This document shows, one piece after another, positions 8,159 through 16,963 of a stretch of 64,000 nt of DNA. Position 1 is the first letter of the stretch, and each line of letters begins with the position of its first letter. The position numbers and the translations under genes were made by a program. The stretch is from Streptomyces rapamycinicus NRRL 5491. GTDB lineage: Bacteria > Actinomycetota > Actinomycetes > Streptomycetales > Streptomycetaceae. The stretch lies in the NCBI RefSeq assembly GCF_024298965.1, contig NZ_CP085193.1, forward strand, positions 124,001-188,000, written 5' to 3'. The notes beneath the pieces are model-generated. The model ran no database searches. It worked only from the letters and a program-made list of their open reading frames with translations, and was not told the origin of the DNA.

Positions 8159-9505
8159 TCACTGTGCTTCGTTGAGCGCCGCGCGCTCAGAGCGCTTCGC
8201 TCCGCTGTCGAGAGGCGGTTTTCCGGGATACTCCGTGGTGCGCGGCATCAGCAGGACGACCAGGACGCCCAGAACCGTAGGAATCATCAGCGCGTAGAAG
8301 GTCCATTCCAAGGAAAGCCCGGAGCTGATGATCCAGCCTCCGGCCAGTGGGCCGAGAATCCCACCGAGCCGGCCGACCGTCATGTAGGCGCCCAATGCGG
8401 AGGCCCGCACGGCTGCGGGGAACCAGGTGGCGACGAAGCCGTTGAGGATCGCCGCCGTGCCGCTGCCACCGACGCCGGCGAGAGCCACCGCGAGGTAGAG
8501 GATCGGCAGCGGGGGGCCGACGCTGAGAACCACGAGGGCCACGAGGCCGATGACGAATCCGAGCAGTGCGATCGGGCGGGCATGCGCGCGATCCGCGGCC
8601 CAGGACATGACCAGGCCGCCCGCGATCGCGCCGATGGACATGGTGGCGAGGAAGCTCAGCGCCGACCCGAGCGGATAGCCCGCCATGCTCATCAGCTGCG
8701 GCAACCATGTGTTCAGCCCGTAGATGAAAAGCTGCACGACGAGATCGCCCAGACCGAAGATCACCAGCGGGACCAGCAGAGGCCTCCGGCCGAGGGCACG
8801 CAGCGACGAACGGCGGCCGGTGGAGGCGTCATCCGCCGCCCGCGCGAGCACGTCGAGTCCGTATCGCCGCGCGACCATCCGCGCTTCTTCCATGCGTCCC
8901 TTCGATACGAGGAACTCGATCGACTCCGGCAGGGTGAACCAGGCGACCGGCAGGATCAGCAGCGGGAGTGCGGCGGCGACATACATCGGACGGAATCCGA
9001 AAGTCTCGATCACGACGATGCCCAGCAGCGAGGCGACCAGCATGCCGATCATGAAACCGGAGGTGAGCACCATGTTGACGAGGTTGCGGCGGGTGCGCGG
9101 TGCGAACTCGATCGCCAGCGCGATGGCGGTCGGCATGACGCCGCCAAGGCCGACACCGGCCAAGAACCGGAAGAGCCCGAACATCTCACTGGTCGGCGCG
9201 AAGCCACAGACAACCATGCAAAGGGAGAACCAGCCGGAGCTGAGCATCAGCATGAGCTTGCGGCCGAGCAGGTCGGTGGCAAAGCCGCAGAGCAGCGAGC
9301 CGACCAGCATGCCGATCAGGGCCAGGCTGGCGATCACCCCGAGTTCGTCGGCGTTCAGGCCCCAAGGCTCGTAGTTCAGCAGCGCCGGGATCGTGGTGGC
9401 GAAGACCGAGACGTCGTACCCGTCGAAGACGAGGACCAGCGCGCACAGCGCGGCGATCATCGAGCCGCTCAGTCTTCCCTCCGACGGCGGTGTGAGTATT
9501 CCCAT
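8159..9505 (-). CDS. MFS transporter, aromatic acid:H+ symporter (AAHS) type
   Basis: A 448-residue membrane protein with about twelve hydrophobic helices. LVFDGYDVSVFATTIPAL in TM1 carries the D-G-x-D motif that defines AAHS carriers such as PcaK and BenK. FATDLLGRK in loop 2-3 and LPESIEFL after TM6 are also family traits. AAHS proteins import benzoate-like or other cyclic carboxylates with protons. It lies in the monooxygenase operon between a short-chain dehydrogenase and the zinc dehydrogenase, so it is a second uptake system of the island beside the MHS carrier at 1657-3021. Start ATG at 9505 has a GAGG-type site just upstream. Confidence 0.87.
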   Translation of the reverse strand: MGILTPPSEGRLSGSMIAALCALVLVFDGYDVSVFATTIPALLNYEPWGLNADELGVIASLALIGMLVGSLLCGFATDLLGRKLMLMLSSGWFSLCMVVCGFAPTSEMFGLFRFLAGVGLGGVMPTAIALAIEFAPRTRRNLVNMVLTSGFMIGMLVASLLGIVVIETFGFRPMYVAAALPLLILPVAWFTLPESIEFLVSKGRMEEARMVARRYGLDVLARAADDASTGRRSSLRALGRRPLLVPLVIFGLGDLVVQLFIYGLNTWLPQLMSMAGYPLGSALSFLATMSIGAIAGGLVMSWAADRAHARPIALLGFVIGLVALVVLSVGPPLPILYLAVALAGVGGSGTAAILNGFVATWFPAAVRASALGAYMTVGRLGGILGPLAGGWIISSGLSLEWTFYALMIPTVLGVLVVLLMPRTTEYPGKPPLDSGAKRSERAALNEAQ

Positions 9506-9596
9506 CGGGGCTCCTCGTCATTGAGGTGGAGCATCGGCTCCGGGATCAGTTGGGGTTCGGGCCCGACTGTCGCGCCGGACAGGGGTCGGGTCGTGT

Positions 9597-10355
9597 TCAT
9601 CGGGCCAGATAACCGCCGTCGACCGGGTAGAAGGAGCCGGTGACGAACGAGGCCGCGTCGCTGCTGAGCCAGGCCACCAGTTCGGCGACCTCGGCCGGGT
9701 CACCCAGCCGGCCCAGCGGGATCTGGGCGGCTCGGGCCCGCTTGACCTCCTCCGGTACGAGCCGCTCGACGAGCGGGGTCAGCACGTGCCCGGGCCCGAC
9801 GGCGTTGACGCGGACTCCCCGGTCCGCGTATTCGAGGGCGGCGTTGCGGGCCAGGCCGACGATCGCGTGTTTCGACGCGGTGTACGCGGCGCTGCCGGCC
9901 TCGGAACCCACGGCTCCCAGCACCGACGACATCAGCACGATCGTTCCCCTGCCCTGCTCCGCCATGATCGCGAGTTCGGCACGCAGACATCGGAATGCGC
10001 CGTCGAGGTTGATGTCCATCACCCGCCGCCACGAGGCATCGTCGAGGTCGGCCGTCGCGGCGGCCGCGACACCGATTCCCGCGTTGTTCACCGCGATCTC
10101 GAGTGGACCGAGCTCGGCTGCGACGGCGACCACGTCGGCGACGCAGGCCGCGTCGGTGACATCGAGCAGGTGCGCCGTCGCCGACCCGCCCGCTGACTTG
10201 ATCTCCTCGGCGACCCGCTCGGCCGCACCGAGGTCCAGGTCGGTGACCACGGTCATCGCGCCCGAACGGGCGAGAGTCTTGGCGCAGGCCTCGCCGATCC
10301 CCGATCCCGCTCCGGTCACGAGCGCGACCCGGCCACCCAGCTCGTAGTCGATCAT
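9597..10355 (-). CDS. short-chain dehydrogenase/reductase
   Basis: A 252-residue classical SDR. The cofactor motif TGAGSGIG lies at 15-22, the structural NNAG near 89-92, the catalytic serine in VLMSSVLG, and YTASK supplies the catalytic tyrosine and lysine. DL after the second beta strand (TDLD) suggests NAD(H) preference. The C-terminal DGGYLAR is family-typical. Its ATG overlaps the upstream small cupin gene by four bases. Two SDRs in one operon with a Baeyer-Villiger enzyme suggests sequential hydroxyl-to-ketone oxidations. An alternative is a FabG-like reductase, though the catabolic context makes that less likely. Confidence 0.87.
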   Translation of the reverse strand: MIDYELGGRVALVTGAGSGIGEACAKTLARSGAMTVVTDLDLGAAERVAEEIKSAGGSATAHLLDVTDAACVADVVAVAAELGPLEIAVNNAGIGVAAAATADLDDASWRRVMDINLDGAFRCLRAELAIMAEQGRGTIVLMSSVLGAVGSEAGSAAYTASKHAIVGLARNAALEYADRGVRVNAVGPGHVLTPLVERLVPEEVKRARAAQIPLGRLGDPAEVAELVAWLSSDAASFVTGSFYPVDGGYLAR

Positions 10356-10627
10356 GACGGGGAACCGGCGGTCGAAGGCAGCGGGCGGGTCGCGGGGTCG
10401 GCCGGGACCTGGACCGCGGAGGTCGCGCAAGGCTGGTACGACCGGTTGACCCCACCGTGTGGCGTGCCGTTCTGGACGACGACGTCACCCTCGCGCGACT
10501 CGGTCTCGGTGCCCGCCATCGCCAGGGCGAACTCGCCTGACACGACGCGGGTGTGCTCCATGGTGTCGGTGGTGTGCGCGCCGGAAGTCTCGGCCGAGGC
10601 GCCCACGGCATCGCATTCGCTGGGCAT
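10352..10627 (-). CDS. small cupin-domain protein (short version)
   Basis: A 91-residue protein with a good GGAGG site before ATG 10627. TDTMEHTRVVSGEFALAM, REGDVVVQNGTPHGGVN and SYQPC follow the second half of a single-domain cupin. In this group the usual arrangement is DT-x-D-Y-x-V-V-x-x-G, then R-P-G-D-V-V-V-Q-x-G-T-x-H-x-W. Homologues are near 170-180 residues, so about 80 N-terminal residues are missing, leaving one possible metal-binding histidine (in TPHGG). It overlaps the SDR gene by four bases and keeps operon spacing, so it is translated. Whether it folds is doubtful. It may be a truncated relic or a separate minimal cupin. Confidence 0.6.
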   Translation of the reverse strand: MPSECDAVGASAETSGAHTTDTMEHTRVVSGEFALAMAGTETESREGDVVVQNGTPHGGVNRSYQPCATSAVQVPADPATRPLPSTAGSPS

Positions 10628-10657
10628 GGGTCTCCTTCCTCGTGGCGCAGCGCCCGG

Positions 10658-11443
10658 TCAGCGCGGAGCCGTGGGCGAACGCGGGGGCTCGAAGGCGGCG
10701 AGCGCTCCTCCGTCGATCACGATGTCGGTCCCGTTCAGGTAGCTCGACGCATCGCTCAGCAGGAAGCGGCAGAGGTGGGCGATTTCCGTTCCGGTACCGA
10801 CACGGCCGAGGTAATTCGTGTCGGCGAGCCGCTGAAGAGAGCCCGGGTTGCGCTGCTCGTAGGCCCTCAGCATCGGCGTGTCCACAGCACCGGGCGATAC
10901 CGAATTGCATCGGACGCCGCAGCGCCCGAAATCGAGGGCGACGCTTCGGGTCAGGCCCAGCACGGCCGCCTTCGCCGTGATGTAGCCGATCCCGTCCTCG
11001 CGAGCCCGGACACCGACGACAGATCCGAGGTTGATGACCGAGCCACGGCCGCGGTCCAGCATCGGCGGCAGAACAGCGCGGACGAACCGCAGGGTGCCGG
11101 TGACGTTGACCGCCATGGCGCGTTCCCAGTCGTCGTCGGTCGTGGTCAGAGCGGTGCCGTTGACCACCGCGCCCGCTGAGTTGACCAGGCCGTCGATCCG
11201 GCCGCGCGTGGCGAGCACGTGCTCGACGACCGCACGCGCCGCGTCGCGTTCGACGATGTCGACCACGTGGGCGGACGCCTGGTCGCCGAGCTCGGCGGCC
11301 AGGCCGCGAAGCTTCGGGGCGATGTCGACGAGCGCCACGGCGGCACCGGCGGCCACCAGTTCGCGGGCGATAGCCTCGCCGATGCCGGTGGCGGCACCAG
11401 TGACGACGTACACACGGCCTCCGACGCGGAAGGGGTCAGTCAT
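10658..11443 (-). CDS. short-chain dehydrogenase/reductase
   Basis: A 261-residue classical SDR with TGAATGIG near residues 15-22, NSAG near 87-90, the serine of INLGSVVG, and YITAK carrying the catalytic Tyr and Lys thirteen residues on. ALVDIAP after the second strand suggests NAD+ use. C-terminal IDGGALAAF is typical. It starts eight bases inside the end of the Baeyer-Villiger monooxygenase gene, showing tight coupling. A plausible job is oxidation of a cyclic alcohol to the ketone that the neighbouring monooxygenase then converts to a lactone. That role is inferred from operon position. Confidence 0.87.
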   Translation of the reverse strand: MTDPFRVGGRVYVVTGAATGIGEAIARELVAAGAAVALVDIAPKLRGLAAELGDQASAHVVDIVERDAARAVVEHVLATRGRIDGLVNSAGAVVNGTALTTTDDDWERAMAVNVTGTLRFVRAVLPPMLDRGRGSVINLGSVVGVRAREDGIGYITAKAAVLGLTRSVALDFGRCGVRCNSVSPGAVDTPMLRAYEQRNPGSLQRLADTNYLGRVGTGTEIAHLCRFLLSDASSYLNGTDIVIDGGALAAFEPPRSPTAPR

Positions 11444-12992
11444 GGATGGGCTCCCGCCGCCGGTCCGCCACGGCGTCGCCCGGTTCGGCGGAGTCGGGGA
11501 TCGGTCGTGCGGGACCGACTGACCGGCACATCAGACCGGGCCGGAGTGCCCGGGTGAGGAGCCAGTACAGCTTCTGGCTGTACGGCCACTGGGTCACGAC
11601 CCGGCCGGACCCCGAGGTGTAGTAGTTGTTGCCGGTCCGCGACCAGACGAACGTGCCGTTGCGGCGCAGCAGGATCCGGTCCATGAGGGCCACCGGCGCG
11701 GACTTCGGTTCCCGCGCCACTCCGGCCCGGCGCGCGCCGACGATCGCGTCCGCGATCCACTCGGCCTGACGCTCGAGCATGAAGGTGACGACGCCGCCGT
11801 TGGTGTTGGGGCCGTAGGTCACGTAGAACTCCGGGAACCCGACGGCCATCATGCCGAGCATGCTCCGAGGCTCGTCACCCCAGACGTCGCGCAACCGGAT
11901 CCCGCCACGTCCCAAGACTTCGAAGGTCGCCAGGAAACGGGACGGCTGGAAGCCGGTGGCCAGGATCAGGACGTCGACCTCGGTCGCAACGCCCGCGGAG
12001 TCAATCACGCTCCGCGAGGTCACTCGCTCGACCGAGCGGGGCACAAGCGTCACGTCCTCGCGCGCCAATGCCGGGTAGTAGTACTGCGTCAGGACCGGAC
12101 GCTTGCCGTAGAACGGATAGTCCGGGGTGAGCATCGCGCGCAGCTCGGGGTCCGCGACGGCGGTCCGCAGGTATTCTTCGGCCTTCGCCTGCATCCGGCG
12201 GTTCGCCTTCGTGCCGACACGAGCAGCGCTGCGCATCTTCTCCAACTGTATGAACGCCGCGATCCGCCTGCGGCGCGCTTCCCAGCGGCTACCCGTAAGC
12301 CGAGCGACTTCCTCCGGCGGGTAATCGCGGTCGTCCTTGGGCAGGACCCAGCCGGGCTGACGCTGAAAGAGATACGTGTGGCCGGCGGCCTCCGCCAACG
12401 GCGGTAGCACCTGTGCGCTGGTCGAGCCAGTGCCGACCAACGCGACCCGCTTGCCCGTCAAGTCCACCGAGTGGTCCCAGCGGGAGGTGTGGAAGCACGG
12501 CCCGGTGAAGTCGGCCAGCCCCGGCCAGTCCGGGCGGCGGGGGTTGTTGAGCTGGCCGACGCAGGCGACGACGTGCCCCGCCCGCCATTGCCGGCCGTCC
12601 TCGGCGGTCACCAGATAGGTCCGGGTCGCATCCTCCCACCGCACGCTCGTCACCCGGGTCCCGAACCGGAGGTGGCCACGCAGGCCGTGGTCATCGACGG
12701 CCTTCTCGATGTAGGCCTGAATCTCGGCCTGCCTCGCATGCGTACGTCCGAACACGTGCGGCGCGAAGGACAGCGAATAGAGCTCGGAGGTGACGTCGAC
12801 CTCGGCTCCCGGGTAGCGGTTGTCCCACCAGGTCCCGCCGGCCCCATGGCTCCGCTCGAGTACGACGAACCGGGTCACTCCCCGCCGCCTCAGGTTGTAC
12901 GCCGTCGCCAGGCCACCGAACCCCGCACCGATGACGACTACGTCAGTGCCGGTCGGGGTGGTCCCGCCCTCGGCACGTGGCTGATCGAGCAT
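11436..12992 (-). CDS. Baeyer-Villiger-type flavin monooxygenase
   Basis: A 518-residue class B flavoprotein monooxygenase. The FAD Rossmann motif GAGFGG is at 22-27 and the NADP motif GTGSTS at 187-192. Between them FTGPCFHTSRW (162-172) matches the Baeyer-Villiger fingerprint F-x-G-x-x-x-H-T-x-x-W exactly. GGTWWDNRYPGAEVD near 52-66 is the common follow-on block. These enzymes insert oxygen next to a ketone, giving an ester or lactone. ATG 12992, rather than the upstream GTG, is chosen because GGAGG precedes it and family proteins start about here. It is the promoter-proximal gene of a six-gene operon. A palindromic operator at 13023-13043 is immediately upstream. Confidence 0.92.
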   Translation of the reverse strand: MLDQPRAEGGTTPTGTDVVVIGAGFGGLATAYNLRRRGVTRFVVLERSHGAGGTWWDNRYPGAEVDVTSELYSLSFAPHVFGRTHARQAEIQAYIEKAVDDHGLRGHLRFGTRVTSVRWEDATRTYLVTAEDGRQWRAGHVVACVGQLNNPRRPDWPGLADFTGPCFHTSRWDHSVDLTGKRVALVGTGSTSAQVLPPLAEAAGHTYLFQRQPGWVLPKDDRDYPPEEVARLTGSRWEARRRRIAAFIQLEKMRSAARVGTKANRRMQAKAEEYLRTAVADPELRAMLTPDYPFYGKRPVLTQYYYPALAREDVTLVPRSVERVTSRSVIDSAGVATEVDVLILATGFQPSRFLATFEVLGRGGIRLRDVWGDEPRSMLGMMAVGFPEFYVTYGPNTNGGVVTFMLERQAEWIADAIVGARRAGVAREPKSAPVALMDRILLRRNGTFVWSRTGNNYYTSGSGRVVTQWPYSQKLYWLLTRALRPGLMCRSVGPARPIPDSAEPGDAVADRRREPIHD

Positions 12993-13022
12993 TGCCTCGC
13001 CTCCTCGACATTGAGCGCGCGG

Positions 13023-13043
13023 CGAAACCATACGAATGTTTCG
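13023..13043 (-). promoter_or_regulatory. palindromic operator CGAAAC-N9-GTTTCG upstream of the monooxygenase operon
   Basis: CGAAAC at 13023-13028 and GTTTCG at 13038-13043 form a perfect six-base inverted repeat with a nine-base spacer. It is the most symmetric of the four ATGTTTCG-type sites and lies about 30-50 bases before the monooxygenase start. It probably sets the consensus for the other three. Confidence 0.55.
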
Positions 13044-13228
13044 AGTGCTTGTCTAGGAAGAAGACAATCACCAGAGAACGAGGTGAGATGACCGCGGCGG
13101 TCCCGCAGACGCGGCAGGTCCATACCGGACCTAACCCCCCAGTTCCTCGCGGCGGCGCTCATCAAGCCCAGCGGAACACATAGAGGCAACCGCTCCGCAC
13201 ACCGAACCGATCGAGTGTCGATTCACCC

Positions 13229-13266
13229 TTGACTCTCAGATCTTTTATAAATATCACTATGTTTCG
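13229..13266 (+). promoter_or_regulatory. promoter TTGACT-N17-TATCAC with ATGTTTCG operator, aldehyde dehydrogenase operon
   Basis: TTGACT at 13229-13234 and TATCAC at 13252-13257 are separated by exactly 17 bases inside an AT-rich patch. ATGTTTCG follows at 13259-13266, covering the expected start of transcription. This gives a leader of roughly 40 bases before the ATG at 13307 and supports repressor control shared with the divergent monooxygenase operon. Confidence 0.55.
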
Positions 13267-13306
13267 TGTGTTTTTCAAGGACGCCCACTCGACGACGAAC
13301 GGGGGC

Positions 13307-14800
13307 ATGGTGACCACAGGGGACCCCACGGTCTACCGGAACGGAACAGCGGCCGTGGAGGCAGCAAGCCTGCACCGGGCCGAACTCCTCATCGGATCGC
13401 AACTGACACCTGCCAGGTCCGACGAACGGATCGAGGTGATCTCCCCGTACTCCGAAGAGGTCATCGGCTCGATCCCACGGGTGACCCGGTCCGAGGCGGA
13501 CCTCGCGCTGCGCGCTGCCCGTGCGGCCTTCGACGATGGCCCCTGGCCACGCATGGCCCCCGTCGAACGCGGCCGCGCTCTGATCCGGCTGGCCGACGCC
13601 CTGGCGGAGCGCAAGGACGAGTCGGCCCTGCTCTACACACTTGAGACCGGAGTGCCGATCAGCACCAGCCCGGCGCTCGGCTTCGTGACCGACACGATCC
13701 TGAGGGCGTACGCGGAGATGGCGACCGACGAGCACTTCACCGAGCAGCGGCGGTGGCTCGGCTCCGAAGTGACCGTCCGCCAGGAGCCCGTCGGAGTCGC
13801 CCTCGGGATCTCTCCTTGGAACGCGCCGGTGGCCGGGATCTCCTTCATGATCGCCCCCGCGCTCACGGCGGGTTGCCCGATCGTGCTCAAGCCCGCGTCG
13901 GAGGCACCCCTGTCCACGCAGGTCCTGGCCGAGGCCGTCGCCGCGGCCGACCTGCCACCTGGCGTGGTGAGTATCCTCCCCGGCGACGGAGACCTGGGCG
14001 CATACCTCGTAGAGCGGCCCGAGGTCGACAAGATCGCCTTCACGGGCAGCACGGCCGTCGGCACCTCGATCATGGCGTCAGCTGCGCAGCGGATGGTCCG
14101 GGTCACGCTCGAACTCGGCGGCAAGGGCCCCGCGATTGTCTGCGATGACGCAGACCTCGACGCCTTGGCCGGCACCCTGGTCAGGGCCGGCATGGGCAAT
14201 TCCGGCCAGGTCTGCAGCGCGCAGACTCGTATCCTCGTGCCCCGCAGCCGACACGATGAGTTTCTCGACCGCATCGTCGCCGAGGCCGCCGCGCTCACGG
14301 TCGGCGACCCGATGGACCCTGCCACGGATCTCGGCCCTCTGACCATGAAACGCCAGCGCGACCGTATCGAAGACTACCTCCGGATCGGGCGCGAAGAGGG
14401 CGCACGGGTCGCGCTCGGCGGTAGTAGGCCCAAGGGGCTGGACCGAGGCTGGTTCATCGAGCCGACGATCTTCGACGGCGTCGAGCCCGGGATGCGCATA
14501 GCCCAGGAGGAGATCTTCGGCCCGGTACTTTGCGTGCTGTCCTACGAAGACGACGACGAGGCGGTGAAGATCGCCAACGACTCCACCTACGGCCTGGTCG
14601 GCTCGGTCTTCACCACCGACTCGGAGCGGGCTGAGCGGATCGCGAGTCAGATGCGGGTCGGCCAGGTGCACATCAACGGCTATGGCACCTGTCCAGGCCA
14701 GCCGTTCGGCGGGTTCAAACGTTCGGGGATCGGCCGCAAGGGCGGTCCCGAAGGCCTCGCCGCCTACCTCGAAACCAAGGTGGTGCAGCGGCACCGATGA
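13307..14800 (+). CDS. aldehyde dehydrogenase family protein
   Basis: A 497-residue NAD(P)+-dependent aldehyde dehydrogenase. The conserved PWN lies near 170-172, FTGSTAVGT near 245-253, the general-base glutamate in LELGGKGP (about E269), and the nucleophilic cysteine in GQVCSAQTR (about C303). EEIFGPVL near 402 completes the set. The start at 13307 has a GGGGG site five bases ahead and lies downstream of the predicted promoter; an earlier ATG at 13259 lies inside the operator and is rejected. It overlaps the esterase gene by ATGA. The likely role is oxidation of the aldehyde released after lactone or ester hydrolysis to a carboxylic acid for CoA activation. Confidence 0.92.
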   Translation: MVTTGDPTVYRNGTAAVEAASLHRAELLIGSQLTPARSDERIEVISPYSEEVIGSIPRVTRSEADLALRAARAAFDDGPWPRMAPVERGRALIRLADALAERKDESALLYTLETGVPISTSPALGFVTDTILRAYAEMATDEHFTEQRRWLGSEVTVRQEPVGVALGISPWNAPVAGISFMIAPALTAGCPIVLKPASEAPLSTQVLAEAVAAADLPPGVVSILPGDGDLGAYLVERPEVDKIAFTGSTAVGTSIMASAAQRMVRVTLELGGKGPAIVCDDADLDALAGTLVRAGMGNSGQVCSAQTRILVPRSRHDEFLDRIVAEAAALTVGDPMDPATDLGPLTMKRQRDRIEDYLRIGREEGARVALGGSRPKGLDRGWFIEPTIFDGVEPGMRIAQEEIFGPVLCVLSYEDDDEAVKIANDSTYGLVGSVFTTDSERAERIASQMRVGQVHINGYGTCPGQPFGGFKRSGIGRKGGPEGLAAYLETKVVQRHR

Positions 14801-15768
14801 GTACGACACCCCTGGCGGCCACGGTCGGCAACCATTTCCCGACGATGGACCGGGAACTCGTCACCGCCCTGTCCGCTCTCCCGGCCGTCGACTTCACCGA
14901 TCTCGCCGGAGCACGTGCCGTACTCGGCGCCGCCGCCGACACCCAGCGCGCCGCGCTCGTGGAGTTGGAGCGCCGGTGGGAAGTCGCGATCGAAGAGCAC
15001 GATTCGGGCGGCGAGGTCCCCTTCCTGAGGTTCCGGCCGAAGGCCGCGCGTGGACGGTCGCCGCTGATGCTGTGGCTGCACGGCGGCGGCTTCGCGGTCG
15101 GCTCCGCGATGCTCGAGGCTTCGTTCTGCGCCGAGCTCGCCGCCCATACCGGCGCCCTCGTGGTGTCACCCGAGTACCGACTTGCGCCAGAGCATCCGTT
15201 CCCTGCCGGACTCGAGGACTGCTACGCCCTCCTCCATCGAATCTGGGCCGACGCGGACGCATTCGAGGTCGACACATCACGTCTGGGTATCGGCGGGCAG
15301 AGCGCGGGGGGCGGGCTCGCCGTGGCAACGACGATGCTCGCCCGCGACCAGGGCGAAATCGGCGTCCGGTTTCTCGCCGTCGAGTCGCCGGAGCTCGACG
15401 ACCGACTGACGACAGCCTCCATGCGCGCCTTCACCGCGACCCCGGTCTGGCGCCGTTCGTATGCCGAACTCTCCTGGCGGCACTATCTGGGAACAGCCTC
15501 AACCATCTCACCGTACGCCGCACCGACCAGGGCCGAGGACCTGTCCGGGTTCCCGCCCACGTATCTGACGGTGGCCGAGCTCGATCCGCTCAGGGACGAG
15601 GGCCTCGACTTCGCCGCCCGCTTGCTACGGGCGGGCGTCAGTGTCGAGCTGCACGCGTACCCCGGCACCTTCCACCGCTCGTCCACGCTGCTGTCGGCGG
15701 CGGTCTCCCGCCGCCACCGCGCCGAGTTCCTCGCCGCGGTGGCGCGCGGACTCGCTCAGCCGATCTGA
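14797..15768 (+). CDS. alpha/beta hydrolase, HSL-type esterase
   Basis: A 323-residue alpha/beta hydrolase of the hormone-sensitive-lipase group. The oxyanion-hole HGGG is at 95-98, the nucleophile serine in GQSAG (about S169), the acid in ELDPLRDEG (about D263) and the histidine in GTFHRSS (about H293), a complete triad. SPEYRLAPEHPFPAGL near 124-139 is diagnostic of the group. It is translationally coupled (ATGA) to the aldehyde dehydrogenase. Opening of the lactone or ester made by the divergently encoded Baeyer-Villiger enzyme is the natural role. Cytoplasmic, with no signal peptide. Confidence 0.9.
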   Translation: MSTTPLAATVGNHFPTMDRELVTALSALPAVDFTDLAGARAVLGAAADTQRAALVELERRWEVAIEEHDSGGEVPFLRFRPKAARGRSPLMLWLHGGGFAVGSAMLEASFCAELAAHTGALVVSPEYRLAPEHPFPAGLEDCYALLHRIWADADAFEVDTSRLGIGGQSAGGGLAVATTMLARDQGEIGVRFLAVESPELDDRLTTASMRAFTATPVWRRSYAELSWRHYLGTASTISPYAAPTRAEDLSGFPPTYLTVAELDPLRDEGLDFAARLLRAGVSVELHAYPGTFHRSSTLLSAAVSRRHRAEFLAAVARGLAQPI

Positions 15769-15789
15769 TCCGCTATCTGGAGGAAGACG

Positions 15790-16815
15790 ATGCTCGCCTA
15801 CCGTCTGTGCGGCCCCGGGGACACCCGTCTCGTCGAGGTCGCCGAACCAGAACCGGGTCCCACCGAGGCCCTGCTGAAGGTGCTGGCCGTCGGGGTCTGC
15901 CACTCAGACCTCAACGTACGGTCCGGGGTAGCCGGAACCACCTGGCGCATGCCTTACACCCTCGGCCACGAGGTGTGCGCCGAAGTCGTGCAACTCGGTT
16001 CCGGGGTGACAGGCCTCTCCCCCGGGCAGCAGGTCGTCGTGCACGGGCCACTCGGCTGCGGGGAGTGTCACACATGCACCGACGGCGACGAGAACCTCTG
16101 CCCGCGGAAGCCCGCCACGGCATCCGGCGTCGGGCTCGGGGTGGACGGCGGCATGGCCTCCCTGCTCGTGACCCAGGCACGCAGGCTCGTGCCCGCCGAC
16201 GGCCTGGACCCGGTCAGTGCGGCGCCGCTGACCGATGCCGCGCTGACTTCCCTGCACGCCATCTCGATGTGCCGTTCGCTGGACGCGGACGGGGCACTGG
16301 CCGTCGTGGTGGGTGTAGGCGGGTTGGGGCATCTCGCAGTCCAGCTGCTGCGCGCACTGACGCCGGCGACGATCGTCGCCGTCGACATCCGGCCGGAGGC
16401 TCGCGATCTCGCGGTCCGCTGCGGCGCCCACCACGTCCTCGACGCGACCACCGAACTCGACAAAGTGGTGCGAAATCTTTCATCGAGGAACGGAGCGGAC
16501 GCCGTGCTCGACTTCGTCGTGGCGCCGTCCCACGTCGAGACCTCGGCGCGCCTACTGTCCACCGCCGCGGACCTGGTGCTTGTCGGCGGTGGCGGAGGTG
16601 AACTCCGGGTGCGCAAGCCCGGCACGCTCCCGCCCGACACCCGTATCACCGTCCCGAGCTGGGGTACCCGCAACGAACTCGCGCAACTCGTCGGCCTGGC
16701 CCGGCAGGGCCGACTCGAGATCGACACAACGGTCTTCCCTCTCATCGAAGCCGACGAGGCATTCTCCCGGCTCGAGTCCGGCGGCATCCAGGGCCGTGCA
16801 GTCCTGGTGCCGTGA
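15790..16815 (+). CDS. zinc-dependent alcohol dehydrogenase
   Basis: A 341-residue MDR alcohol dehydrogenase. Catalytic zinc ligands are seen in GVCHSDLNVRSG (about C37, H38) and LGHE (about 59-62). The structural zinc cysteines are CGECHTCTDGDENLC around 84-98. GVGGLGHLAVQLL near 176-188 is the Rossmann loop. The CHSD form resembles bacterial primary-alcohol dehydrogenases. It is 21 bases after the esterase and last in the aldehyde dehydrogenase operon, so it would oxidise the alcohol released by ester hydrolysis to the aldehyde used by the first gene. A GGAGG site precedes ATG 15790. Confidence 0.9.
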   Translation: MLAYRLCGPGDTRLVEVAEPEPGPTEALLKVLAVGVCHSDLNVRSGVAGTTWRMPYTLGHEVCAEVVQLGSGVTGLSPGQQVVVHGPLGCGECHTCTDGDENLCPRKPATASGVGLGVDGGMASLLVTQARRLVPADGLDPVSAAPLTDAALTSLHAISMCRSLDADGALAVVVGVGGLGHLAVQLLRALTPATIVAVDIRPEARDLAVRCGAHHVLDATTELDKVVRNLSSRNGADAVLDFVVAPSHVETSARLLSTAADLVLVGGGGGELRVRKPGTLPPDTRITVPSWGTRNELAQLVGLARQGRLEIDTTVFPLIEADEAFSRLESGGIQGRAVLVP

Positions 16816-16963
16816 CTCGGCGACGACCGCGCGCGTAACAGACGGAGTCCCGACGGGCGTTGGAGTGTTCATGTTGAAGAACTCCCGCCCCGCTGGGATG
16901 CCGCTCCCGTCATGGGATCTGTGACGGGTGGAGAGAGCGCCGTCCCTTGGGCAGGTGCGCCTT

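Noticed and set aside
16851..16923. A 17-residue ORF (MLKNSRPAGMPLPSWDL) considered as a peptide precursor.
   Set aside because: No modifying enzymes nearby, no clear ribosome site, and it lies in the approach to an IS5 remnant.
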